Assembly (NCBI GenBank): GCA_015061945.1
Contig: SUVP01000002.1
Coordinates: 124,001-188,000 of the forward strand
Origin: Opitutales bacterium
GTDB taxonomy: Bacteria > Verrucomicrobiota > Verrucomicrobiia > Opitutales > Intestinicryptomonadaceae
Reading direction: 5' to 3'
Length of the DNA: 64,000 bases
This document shows, piece by piece, positions 1-8,342 of this stretch (positions are counted from its first letter, which is position 1; each line of letters opens with the position of its first letter). The notes below the pieces were generated by a model. It ran no database searches. It was given only the letters and a program-made list of their open reading frames with translations, and had not been told where the DNA came from. Position numbers and translations under genes: made by a program.

Positions 1-120
1 GCAGGAAGATGGGGTACGCCCAATGATTACAAAGGTGTTGCATTATTTTTAGCAAGTTCAGCTTCAGACTATGTAAATGGCGAAATTGTCGTAGTAGATG
101 GTGGATGGATGGCAAGATAA
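1..120 (+). CDS. kduD: SDR-family dehydrogenase, 3' end only (KduD-like)
   Basis: The open frame enters from the left edge and gives the last 39 residues of a classical short-chain dehydrogenase/reductase. The segment [18 protein letters not shown] followed by [15 protein letters not shown] matches the usual C-terminal part of 2-dehydro-3-deoxy-D-gluconate 5-dehydrogenase (KduD) and gluconate 5-dehydrogenases. KduD interconverts keto-deoxy uronates in the cytoplasm, downstream of unsaturated uronate release. The next gene, only 39 bp away on the same strand, is an unsaturated-uronyl hydrolase, which supports KduD over other SDRs. The Rossmann nucleotide motif and Tyr-Lys catalytic pair lie outside the window, so the exact specificity is inferred. 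Confidence 0.75.
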   Translation, partial: AGRWGTPNDYKGVALFLASSASDYVNGEIVVVDGGWMAR

Positions 121-159
121 AAAACTTTAAACAATAATATAACTACGGGAAAAATAACT

Positions 160-2130
160 ATGAGAAAACTATACCTGATAATAATATCTATATTTGTAGC
201 ATCATTGTCGTTTGCTACTCAAACGACACAATTAACGGTTTCTGAAGTTATGGCAACACTTGAGAAATCAGCAGACTACCATATGAGAAATATAGCAGTT
301 TCGGCACTCACTAATGTAAATTGGGATTATAGCGAAATGCCAACTCGCGTGTGGCACATTTCTCCCTATTACGATGGTATGCTCGCACTGGCAAGGGTTT
401 CGGGTAATCCAATCTATTGGAAAGAAGTTTTGCGACACGGCACATCGGTCGGTTGGACGCCAAATCCAAATGCAAAAGCGTTTTATCATGCCGATGATCA
501 TGCCGTCGGACATGCTTGGCTTGATTGTTATCTTGCGGATAAGTCGCGTACAGAACGTTTGAATCCTATCAAAAAGCTTTTCGACAAAATCATTAACGAC
601 ACAAAAACATTTGATATGTCCAAATTCAATATTCGCAGACATGGACATACGCCACTTCAGACATGGACTTGGTGCGATGCACTCTTTATGGCACCACCAA
701 CCCTTGCACGATTGTATATTATCACTGGTGATAAAAAATATCTCGACTATATGAACCAAGAATTCAAGTGGTGCTATGATACGATGTTCGACAAAGAAGA
801 AAACTTATTTTATCGAGACACAAGATTTATCGGTAAGAGAACTAAAAATGGAAAAAAGATAATTTGGTCGCGCGGTGATGGGTGGGTCGTTGGCGGATTA
901 ACTCAAGTGATTTCACTACTTCCCAAAGACGAACCGAGCAGAAAATTTTATGAAGATTTGTTTGTTGCAATGATGACTAAAATTGTAACGCTGCAAGGAT
1001 CCGATGGCTTGTGGACTGTAAATCTTATCGATGCAGAAGATATTAAAGGTGGCGAAACCAGTGGTAGTGCATTCTTTACTTACGCATTGGCGTGGGGAAT
1101 TAACAACGGATACCTCGAACGTGAAAAATATTTCTCGCAAACAATAAAAGCTTGGAAGGGTCTTCTTACAAGAATCAACGATAACGGCAAAGTTGGATAC
1201 GTTCAACCTGTAGGCTCCAAGCCTAATTCATTTTCAAAAGATACAACCCATGCTTACGGTGTCGGAGCCTTCCTCTTGGCTGGTTCTGAAATAATCAAAT
1301 TGTTGGGTGGGGGGGCAAATGTGTCAGATGCAGAACTTGCTCGCAGAGCACAAGCCATTTACGATGCAGAGTCCCCACAAGCACGTGTTTATATTGAACC
1401 ACGTCGCAAAGATGATGTCGCTTGGGAGAATGATAAAATGGCATTTCGCGTTTATGGACCAGCATTGAAAGATTCAATAGAAAATAGCGGTATCGATATT
1501 TGGGCAAAAACTGTTTCATACCCAGTTGTAAATAAATGGTACGAAGACAATTTTGCAAAAAGACGAAGCTATCACAAAGATTACGGCGAAGGTTGCGATT
1601 CTTACAAGGTTGCCGATAGTGTTGGTCTTGGTGGTACTGGTATTTGGAAAAACGGTAAACTTTACCAAAGCAATGTTTACGCATACGCTGATGTAATCTG
1701 GCAAGCAGAAGGCAAAATTAAATTTGTTTTGACTTACCATTACAATGTCGAAGGTAAAGATTATACAGAATACAAGGTTATCTCGTTAAAAGTAGGAGAC
1801 GATTTCTGTAAAGTACAGTCGAAATTTCGTTCAGGTAAACGCACTTGGAACGGAAAACTTTACGAGAAAGATACAGTGAAAGATTTAGAGGTTGCCGTTG
1901 GCATTCTTGCACAAAGTTCCAATGCAAATGCGACTTTAGCAAACGGCAATATCACTGTTGAAGACAAGATGTCTGGCAAAACTTCTATTGTTCAAAAGGT
2001 AAAAACAAGAGGCAATTTTGTCGGGTACAAGTCTCTCGACTTTGGAAAAACAAAACAACATCTTGCAATATTGAAAACAGACGAAAACGGAGATATTCAT
2101 TATGAAATCGGTTATACTCTCAAAAAGTAG
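160..2130 (+). CDS. Secreted GH105 unsaturated uronyl hydrolase fused to DUF4861
   Basis: A signal peptide (about residues 1-19, ending SLSFA) leads into a GH88/GH105 (alpha/alpha)6 barrel at about 35-380. YHADDHAVGHAW and TWTWCDALFMA (Asp near 173, the expected catalytic acid) are visible, followed by WSRGDGWVVGG. GH105 enzymes remove 4,5-unsaturated uronic acids from the ends of lyase products such as rhamnogalacturonan fragments. Residues about 405-656 resemble DUF4861, a beta-rich domain found in carbohydrate loci. The product is likely exported or periplasmic. It lies 39 bp after a KduD-like gene, and the next lyase gene starts inside its 3' end, so the three are probably one operon. A run of seven Gs (about 1309-1315) encodes the glycine linker between the domains. 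Confidence 0.88.
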   Translation: MRKLYLIIISIFVASLSFATQTTQLTVSEVMATLEKSADYHMRNIAVSALTNVNWDYSEMPTRVWHISPYYDGMLALARVSGNPIYWKEVLRHGTSVGWTPNPNAKAFYHADDHAVGHAWLDCYLADKSRTERLNPIKKLFDKIINDTKTFDMSKFNIRRHGHTPLQTWTWCDALFMAPPTLARLYIITGDKKYLDYMNQEFKWCYDTMFDKEENLFYRDTRFIGKRTKNGKKIIWSRGDGWVVGGLTQVISLLPKDEPSRKFYEDLFVAMMTKIVTLQGSDGLWTVNLIDAEDIKGGETSGSAFFTYALAWGINNGYLEREKYFSQTIKAWKGLLTRINDNGKVGYVQPVGSKPNSFSKDTTHAYGVGAFLLAGSEIIKLLGGGANVSDAELARRAQAIYDAESPQARVYIEPRRKDDVAWENDKMAFRVYGPALKDSIENSGIDIWAKTVSYPVVNKWYEDNFAKRRSYHKDYGEGCDSYKVADSVGLGGTGIWKNGKLYQSNVYAYADVIWQAEGKIKFVLTYHYNVEGKDYTEYKVISLKVGDDFCKVQSKFRSGKRTWNGKLYEKDTVKDLEVAVGILAQSSNANATLANGNITVEDKMSGKTSIVQKVKTRGNFVGYKSLDFGKTKQHLAILKTDENGDIHYEIGYTLKK

Positions 2131-3973
2131 AATTTGTTTTGTCGCAATTTTTCTCGCACTGTTTTCGGCAGTGCCTGTATTTGCGGGGGAGACTCAAGGT
2201 TCAGCGATTGTTGATGTAAAAAACATTACTCAAACACAGTTTGACGATTATTTAAGAAATATATCTGCTCACCCTCGACTCTTTTTCCCCAAAGGGTATG
2301 AGGATATTATAAAAAAGAATATCGCAACAAATGCGTCAGCAAAAAGAATACATAAGAATATTCTAAAAAGAGCAAACAAGTATTTAAATAAAACGCCTTG
2401 TGAACGTGTGATGACTGGCAGAAGATTGCTTCCAATCTCTCGCGAAGTTTTGAAACGCGTGTTGATTATGTCGTATGCATATCGAATGACTGGCGATGTG
2501 AAATATGCAAAGCGTGTCGAAGATGAAATGCTTGCGGTATCGAAATTCAGCGACTGGAATCCATCACATTTTTTTGATGTCGGCGAGATGACTTTCGCGT
2601 TTGCTGTCGGCTACGATTGGCTTTTTGATTACCTTTCACAAGAATCGAAAGACATCATCGCAAAGGCAATCTACGAGAAAGGATTACTTGAAGGTGATAA
2701 GAAACAAAACGGCAGACACCCATTGCAAGGTCATTCAAATTGGAATGCTGTTTGTAATACTGGTTTGATGTGTGGGGCATTGGCAACTTACGAAAATTAT
2801 CCAAAATATGCTTCAAAAGTAATTAGGCGTTCTGTTATTTTTAATCAGTCGCATTTAGAAGAATATGCACCAGATGGAAATTATTTCGAGGGTGCGAGAT
2901 ACTGGGGCTATGGGACATCGTACCAAATAAGATTGATTACCGCTTTGCAATCTTCAATCGGAACCGACTTCGGCTTGATAAAATCGAAAGGATTTTTGGA
3001 ATCTGCAAAGTACATAAAACATTTAAAGGGTCCAAGCGGATATATCTTCAATTATCACGATTGCGGAATGCATGAAACTTCATTTACATCTATACACGCT
3101 TGGTTAGCGAGAAATTCTGATAACAAAGGGTGTTTTAATAAAATGCCAAAGTTTTCTAATAGCACCGATGTTTTTGGAATGTTATTGTGTTCCGATATAG
3201 ATATGTACAATCCAGAAACTCCGGCAACAAAAGTGTTCTTTGGTAACGGACAAACTCCTGTTGTGCTTGCGAGAACATCGTGGAACGACGACGCACTTTT
3301 TATGGGAATGAAAGGCGGAATAATAAGAGGTGGACACGCACATATGGACGCAGGTACTTTTGTTTTTGATGTTGGCAAAACTCGTTTCGCGTCTGAAATG
3401 ACGTGCATACCATATAATATTCTCGAATCTCAAGGAATAGATTTGCATTCTAAAAAACAAAAATCTCAACGTTGGAAATTATTACGTTTAGGTGTAAAAT
3501 CTCATAGCGTATTAATTGCTAACAGTTTGAATTTTGATGTAAATTCAAAAGTCCCTATTATCGAAAAATTCGATACGAAGACAGCATGTGGTGCAACATT
3601 CGATACAACATCGCTCTACTTTGGGCTTTTTCTAAAATCCACTCGGAAAGCTATATTGAAAGACGAGAATCATCTCGAAATAACAGATACACTTGAAACA
3701 ACAAATAAGCCTGCTTTTTTGCGTTGGAATCTTATCACAGAAGCACAGCCAAAGATTGTAGGCGACACTATTGAATTAAAGCGAGATGGCAAAAAAGTTG
3801 TTGTAAAAATGAATTCGCCATACTTAGCAACACCTCAAATCTTCTCCCTTGAACCAACAGAAAAAGGCGATAAACCAGTCAAAGATTTTTATGCGGTAGG
3901 TTTCACGCTTGAAGTTCCTGCTGATACGAAGGCTGTATTAAAAACAACACTTACGCCACAACTCGAAAAATAG
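2102..3973 (+). CDS. Secreted heparinase II/III-family polysaccharide lyase
   Basis: This 623-aa protein starts with a clear signal peptide (about 1-28, ending PVFAG), which supports the ATG at 2102 although it lies 29 bp inside the preceding gene; a GGAG lies about 11 nt upstream. An alpha-helical toroid covers about 35-370 (HPRLFFP, GHSNWNAVCNTG, NYFEGARYWGYG). The C-terminal heparinase II/III beta-sandwich begins near RGGHAHMDAGTF, whose His is conserved in the family. Such lyases cleave uronate-containing polysaccharides by beta-elimination and leave the unsaturated ends that the upstream GH105 enzyme would remove. Substrate could be alginate, a glycosaminoglycan or a pectic glycan; sequence alone does not decide. 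Transcription ends at the hairpin just downstream. Confidence 0.87.
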   Translation: MKSVILSKSRICFVAIFLALFSAVPVFAGETQGSAIVDVKNITQTQFDDYLRNISAHPRLFFPKGYEDIIKKNIATNASAKRIHKNILKRANKYLNKTPCERVMTGRRLLPISREVLKRVLIMSYAYRMTGDVKYAKRVEDEMLAVSKFSDWNPSHFFDVGEMTFAFAVGYDWLFDYLSQESKDIIAKAIYEKGLLEGDKKQNGRHPLQGHSNWNAVCNTGLMCGALATYENYPKYASKVIRRSVIFNQSHLEEYAPDGNYFEGARYWGYGTSYQIRLITALQSSIGTDFGLIKSKGFLESAKYIKHLKGPSGYIFNYHDCGMHETSFTSIHAWLARNSDNKGCFNKMPKFSNSTDVFGMLLCSDIDMYNPETPATKVFFGNGQTPVVLARTSWNDDALFMGMKGGIIRGGHAHMDAGTFVFDVGKTRFASEMTCIPYNILESQGIDLHSKKQKSQRWKLLRLGVKSHSVLIANSLNFDVNSKVPIIEKFDTKTACGATFDTTSLYFGLFLKSTRKAILKDENHLEITDTLETTNKPAFLRWNLITEAQPKIVGDTIELKRDGKKVVVKMNSPYLATPQIFSLEPTEKGDKPVKDFYAVGFTLEVPADTKAVLKTTLTPQLEK

Positions 3974-3980
3974 GAATTAA

Positions 3981-4015
3981 AAAGGCGATTCGCAAAAACG
4001 AGTCGCCTTTTTTTT
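3981..4015. terminator. Bidirectional Rho-independent terminator
   Basis: A 12-bp stem (AAAGGCGATTCG paired with CGAGTCGCCTTT, one G-U wobble) is followed by a T-run on the plus strand and flanked by As on the other side. It lies between the convergent heparinase-like gene and the PHP gene and can serve both. Confidence 0.85.
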
Positions 4016-4029
4016 GTGAAAGATTTTTC

Positions 4030-5412
4030 TTACGCTTTAACTGAATCCCAATAAGCCTTTGCTTTTTCTGACAAGACTTTCAATTTTGCAAGGCGTTCTT
4101 CTGTTTCGCCCTTTTGGATAATTTCAGCAAGCACCTTGCCCTCCTCTGCGATGAGTTTGTCGTGTGCAGGGAAATATTCCTTGATGAGAAAGTTTGCGTA
4201 TTTGATAAATCGACGTTCGCCATACATCATAGTTTCACGTTTTTCAAGTTCGAGTTCGTTATATGTTGAATCGCAAACCGCCACCATTCTACGAGCGAGA
4301 ACAGCTTGCTTTGTGTCTTCCCACTTGTTCGACTTTGTGAATACGATTGTGTATGCGTTGCCTTGATTTGAAATATGGTGTGCGTCGGTTGTACCAATGA
4401 GTGGAATCTTAATTCCACGTTCTCTCATTTCTGCATTCTTTTCAATCAACAGCGATGTTGAATAAGGTCTGTTGCCATGGCGTCTGCCAAAAGTAACGGT
4501 TTCAATAGCATCGACACTCTTTCTTTCCCAAATTGCGTCAACCGACTTGTTGTAAAAACCTCTGCTTGTAATCCAATATGGGTGATTGAAAACTGGGATT
4601 CCACCAAATTGTCGGATAAGATGTGCTTCGGCTTCGACTGTCGCAACCTCTAACTTGACTGGCTTTTCCATATCTTTTGGCAACGATGCCATCTTTTCAG
4701 CGACAAGCTTTTCAAACTCCGCCTTGTTCGCATTCACATATTTTGTGAGACCTTGCGAGCCACCAAAATTCTGAATATCGTCTTTTGCAAAATGGCATTC
4801 TTCTGCGTGATAAAAAGTCATCGACGTATTGTATTTGCCAAATTTTTTCATAATAATATCGGACGTATCCCAACGGCGATGGTCCGAAATAGCTTGGTAA
4901 TCAAGCCCGACTTCATAGCAACGCAAGGCGACTTCATCGGGAGAAAATTTACCGTCAGAATTTGTCGTGTGTATGTGAGAGTCACCCTTCATTACACGAG
5001 TTTCGTAAAGGTCTTCAGCAAGTGCGTACATTGATATAGACTCGATTGGCAGGTAGGCTCTCTTCTTCTTTGATTTGTCGTGAACGTTTATATAATATTT
5101 ATCTTCGGCGGTAAATTCTACATCGAACACAAAGAAGTCGCCATCAATTTTAGGTTGCAAATTTGTGGGGTCTTCAAATTGCATATTATCGCGTCTAAAA
5201 ACGAAAGATAAATCTTTCATTTTCGGCTTAAAATATTCGGGAATTTTTACCCTTATTGTATATTTACCGAGCTTAAAAATTTTCTTATCGTAAGTAAACT
5301 TTTTCTTGGGAGCTATCCCGACTTTCGCTTTTGCGGCTTCGGCAGCACGAGCAAATATACCAGCACTTGCAGTTAAAAATGATAGATGTTTAAAAAATGA
5401 TTTTCTATTCAT
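4030..5412 (-). CDS. Exported PHP-domain putative metallohydrolase, copy 1
   Basis: The 460-aa protein opens with NRKSFFKHL and an Ala-rich stretch ending ARAAEAAKA, resembling a Tat signal with Arg-Lys in place of Arg-Arg. Residues about 40-125 look like a beta domain. A PHP metal-binding domain begins at GDSHIHTTNSDG (His146-x-His148), with further ligands expected in AISDHRRW, FNHPYW and GTTDAHH. PHP domains hydrolyse phosphoesters at a multinuclear metal centre, but the substrate of this exported form is unknown. A close paralogue lies immediately upstream with its own terminator between them, indicating tandem duplication with separate transcription. No Shine-Dalgarno is seen before the ATG. 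PHP fold is fairly certain; function is not assigned. Confidence 0.8.
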   Translation of the reverse strand: MNRKSFFKHLSFLTASAGIFARAAEAAKAKVGIAPKKKFTYDKKIFKLGKYTIRVKIPEYFKPKMKDLSFVFRRDNMQFEDPTNLQPKIDGDFFVFDVEFTAEDKYYINVHDKSKKKRAYLPIESISMYALAEDLYETRVMKGDSHIHTTNSDGKFSPDEVALRCYEVGLDYQAISDHRRWDTSDIIMKKFGKYNTSMTFYHAEECHFAKDDIQNFGGSQGLTKYVNANKAEFEKLVAEKMASLPKDMEKPVKLEVATVEAEAHLIRQFGGIPVFNHPYWITSRGFYNKSVDAIWERKSVDAIETVTFGRRHGNRPYSTSLLIEKNAEMRERGIKIPLIGTTDAHHISNQGNAYTIVFTKSNKWEDTKQAVLARRMVAVCDSTYNELELEKRETMMYGERRFIKYANFLIKEYFPAHDKLIAEEGKVLAEIIQKGETEERLAKLKVLSEKAKAYWDSVKA

Positions 5413-5501
5413 AGTATTTTAGGTTTTCGATAAGACAAAATCAAAACATTAGATCGAAAAAATCGCAAGTAAATAATTTCACAATTAAAATGCAATTTCA
5501 C

Positions 5502-5535
5502 AAAAAAAAACGATTCGCCTTAGCGAATCGTTTTT
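5502..5535 (-). terminator. Rho-independent terminator between the PHP paralogues
   Basis: AAACGATTCGC pairs perfectly with GCGAATCGTTT around a 4-nt loop. On the minus strand the stem is followed by a run of T, just downstream of the 5553 gene. Confidence 0.85.
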
Positions 5536-5552
5536 CGAGGAATGGATTTTTC

Positions 5553-6938
5553 TTACGCTTTAATTGAATCCCAATGAGCTTTTGTCTTCGCCGACGCACT
5601 TTTCAATTTTGCAAGGCGTTCGTCAGATTCACCTTTGTCGAGAATTTCTTGCAGAATCTTTCCTTCTTCGATGATAAGTTCATCGTGAGCTGGGAAATAT
5701 TCTTTTACAAGGAAGTGTGCATAATTTATATAGCGACGTTCGCCGTAAATCATACGTTCACGATCTTTTGGACGGCTTTCGACATACAATGTATCGCAAA
5801 CAGCCAACGAGCGTCTGTCGAGAATAGCCTCTTTGACATCAGCCCATTTATTCGACTTCGCAAAGAGGATTGTATATGCCATACCTTGATTTTTCACATT
5901 GTGTGCGTCAGTTGTACCAAGCACTGGATATTTGATACCTTGTTCGCGAAGCTCTGTATATTTTGCATTTGAAAGCGATGTAGATATATCTCTGCAACCG
6001 TAGTTGACAAATTCGTATGCGTCAAAATTCTTTCTTGCACAGATTGCGTCGATAGACGAGCCAGTCATATTGAAATTGCCTCTACCAGTCAACCAATATG
6101 GGTGGTTAAGAACTGCCAAGCCTCCAAATTCGCGGATAATTTGGAATTGTACTTCCGTTTTTGCTATCTCGACTTTCAAATTTGTCGACATATCTTTGGG
6201 CAATGTTTTTGCAAGCTCTGCAACACGCTTATCAAACATAGCTTTGTTTGCGTTGATGTATTGCGTTATACCTTGTGAGCCACCTAAATTGTGAACGTGT
6301 GTTATTGCGAAGTGACATTCTTCTGCATGATAGAAAGACATCGAAGTATCATACTTACCAAGTTGTTTCATCATATCATCAGATGTTTTCCAACAACGGT
6401 GGTCAGAGATTGCCTGAAAATCTAAACCGACTTCATAGCAACGCATAGCTACTTCTATTGGTGGATTGCGTCCGTCAGAATTTGTCGAGTGGATGTGGGT
6501 ATCGCCTTTCATTGGACGTAAGGCGTAAAGATCATCTTCAAGTGCATAGATATTTAATTTTGCAATCGGACGCCCCTTTTTCTTTTTATTTTTTTGTGAA
6601 TAATCAAAGACGTTAATTTGGTACATACCCTCTTTGCTTAAGTCGACATTGAATACAAAAAAGTCGCCATCGATTTTAGGGGTAAGACCTTTATGCCTTT
6701 CCAAATCCATATGATCCCTGAAGATATTAAACGCAAGATCGTTTAATTTTGCTTTGAGGTATTCAGGAATTTTTACTTTTATTCTATGCTTACCGAGTTT
6801 AAAAATTTTCTTTTCAGACTCGAATTTTTCCTGTGGAGCAATTCCGATTTTAGCTTTTGCAGCTTCTGCTGCACGAGCGAAAATTCCAAAGCTTGCCCCC
6901 AATAACGATAGATGTTTAAAGAATGATTTTCTGTTCAT
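5553..6938 (-). CDS. Exported PHP-domain putative metallohydrolase, copy 2
   Basis: This is a tandem paralogue of the neighbouring PHP gene. The ORF track opens 15 codons earlier, but the ATG at 6938 gives MNRKSFFKHLSLLG, matching the start of copy 1, so it is preferred (461 aa). The architecture is the same: Tat-like signal with an Arg-Lys pair, a beta domain, then PHP motifs GDTHIHSTNSDG, AISDHRCW, LNHPYW and GTTDAHN. The last motif has Asn where copy 1 has a second His. Long stretches are identical between the copies while the beta domains diverge, suggesting diverged specificity. It is followed by its own terminator and preceded by the terminator of the PEP-CTERM gene. Substrate is unknown; export is inferred from the N-terminus. 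Confidence 0.8.
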   Translation of the reverse strand: MNRKSFFKHLSLLGASFGIFARAAEAAKAKIGIAPQEKFESEKKIFKLGKHRIKVKIPEYLKAKLNDLAFNIFRDHMDLERHKGLTPKIDGDFFVFNVDLSKEGMYQINVFDYSQKNKKKKGRPIAKLNIYALEDDLYALRPMKGDTHIHSTNSDGRNPPIEVAMRCYEVGLDFQAISDHRCWKTSDDMMKQLGKYDTSMSFYHAEECHFAITHVHNLGGSQGITQYINANKAMFDKRVAELAKTLPKDMSTNLKVEIAKTEVQFQIIREFGGLAVLNHPYWLTGRGNFNMTGSSIDAICARKNFDAYEFVNYGCRDISTSLSNAKYTELREQGIKYPVLGTTDAHNVKNQGMAYTILFAKSNKWADVKEAILDRRSLAVCDTLYVESRPKDRERMIYGERRYINYAHFLVKEYFPAHDELIIEEGKILQEILDKGESDERLAKLKSASAKTKAHWDSIKA

Positions 6939-6981
6939 AATAAATTTCTGTTTAAGAGAAAACTTATTTAAATATTTCCCC

Positions 6982-7018
6982 AAAAAACGGCAAGGAAAAT
7001 TTTCTACCTTACCGTTTT
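6982..7018 (-). terminator. Rho-independent terminator after PEP-CTERM gene
   Basis: On the minus strand, AAAACGGTAAGG pairs with CCTTGCCGTTTT (one G-U wobble) around an AT-rich loop, then TT. It lies about 12 bp after the stop codon of the 7031 gene. Confidence 0.8.
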
Positions 7019-7030
7019 ATACAAATAATT

Positions 7031-8179
7031 TTATCTTCTGCGACGATATATAGCTAATCCCAGAACGACTGCACCTAAAATCATCGCCCATTCTGCTGGT
7101 TCCGGTACTGCAATGGTAAAGTTTGAATTATTTAGGAATCCGTTCTCGGTGATATACCAACCGTCCGAAAATTCTTTTTGCCATATTACATTTTCGCCAT
7201 CGACAATTTTATCACTGATTGCAGTTAATTGAATTGTCCATGTATAATCAACACCATCAGTAGTTCTTAGTACTACCAAATCGCCATTCTCTGAAATTGA
7301 TAAATTCGAGATATCTGAAACCTTTATAAAATCGTTTTCAAAATTATAAAAAGTTAGGTTTGTATTTGTTGCATTTTTGTCTATGTTATTAGCAAAAGAG
7401 CCAATGTTGAAAACGTCGCCACCTTTATTTTCGGCAAATATAAACGATAATGTTCTGCTATTACTTGCATTTTGCAACGATACGGAACCAATGTTTGTAA
7501 TGCCTGCTTGCATATCAAATATTGTATTTGTACCTTGTGCTAATCTAATATTGGTTGCTTCTCCATTAAGATTATGGAACGCATTTTTTGTACCACATAT
7601 AATTTTTGAAGCTTCTGCTGCTACATCTTGATATGCGAGGTAGAACTCACTTGTTAACAAGCCACTTTCTGAGTTAATTGTTATAGATTGCGATGTTCCA
7701 ATACCCATTCTCGTAGACGAAACTTCGTTAACTGTAATTGAAAGTTGTCCGCCTTTATTTATGACGATATTTGAGCCTGATGAATCGTAAAGATTGTATG
7801 GTGTGGTAGAGGGTGTATCTGTTATAACTATGCCAGATACATTTATTGTTCCAACTTTTGTATGATAAGACTTTGTATTCGTGTTTATTTGACCAGCCAA
7901 TTTGAGAGTTGCACCTTTTTCAACATTTATAGTACCTGAATTATTCAATGGACTTGTCCATGTACCATTTGTAATCTTTGTTTCATTGTTAATGTATAAT
8001 CTCGCACCACTTTTGAGTGTAAGTGTAGTGTTTTTGCTAATTGTCAATTCCTGGTCGGTAATTGTTTGTTTACCTGTCATTTCAGTATCTACAGTGATGA
8101 CAGCTTTAGACGGAATGTATTCCACTGCATACACTCCTATCGAAGATAAGAGCAAAGATAATAGATATATTTTTTTCAT
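7031..8179 (-). CDS. PEP-CTERM sorting-domain surface protein, beta-repeat rich
   Basis: The 382-aa protein has a signal peptide (about 1-18, ending IGVYA), then a Thr/Asn/Ser-rich body with repeated beta-strand character (ELTISKNTTLTLKSGARLYI), as in passenger-like beta-solenoids. It ends in a textbook PEP-CTERM tail: VPEPAEWAMILGAVVLGL, a hydrophobic helix, and YRRRR. Such tails are processed by an exosortase (EpsH/XrtA-type), and the proteins end up on the surface or in the exopolymer. No exosortase gene is in the window. Both flanks carry hairpins, so it is probably monocistronic. There is no enzymatic motif; an adhesive or matrix role is a guess. Confidence 0.85.
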   Translation of the reverse strand: MKKIYLLSLLLSSIGVYAVEYIPSKAVITVDTEMTGKQTITDQELTISKNTTLTLKSGARLYINNETKITNGTWTSPLNNSGTINVEKGATLKLAGQINTNTKSYHTKVGTINVSGIVITDTPSTTPYNLYDSSGSNIVINKGGQLSITVNEVSSTRMGIGTSQSITINSESGLLTSEFYLAYQDVAAEASKIICGTKNAFHNLNGEATNIRLAQGTNTIFDMQAGITNIGSVSLQNASNSRTLSFIFAENKGGDVFNIGSFANNIDKNATNTNLTFYNFENDFIKVSDISNLSISENGDLVVLRTTDGVDYTWTIQLTAISDKIVDGENVIWQKEFSDGWYITENGFLNNSNFTIAVPEPAEWAMILGAVVLGLAIYRRRR

Positions 8180-8276
8180 ATTGTTATTATGGTTAATATT
8201 AGTTTTGATGATGAGTTAAATTCAATATCCCCATATAACAAAATATACCTTTATATTGTCTATCGTATATTATACA

Positions 8277-8322
8277 GAAATAGCGTAATATGTTCAAATT
8301 TGAACAAATTACGCTATTTTTT
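8277..8322. terminator. Long hairpin downstream of the 1079-aa glycosidase gene
   Basis: AAATAGCGTAAT pairs with ATTACGCTATTT, and the inner loop contains a second inverted repeat, TTCAAATTTGAA. It follows the stop of the 8343 gene by about 20 bp on the minus strand. The T-run is longer on the plus strand (TTTTTT) than on the minus strand, so terminator function for the minus-strand gene is likely but not certain. Confidence 0.55.
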
Positions 8323-8342
8323 CGTACGAAAGTTGATAAAAG

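Noticed and set aside
268-759. 163-aa minus-strand ORF inside the GH105 gene
   Set aside because: Lies wholly in the shadow of a well-supported gene and has no recognisable motif.
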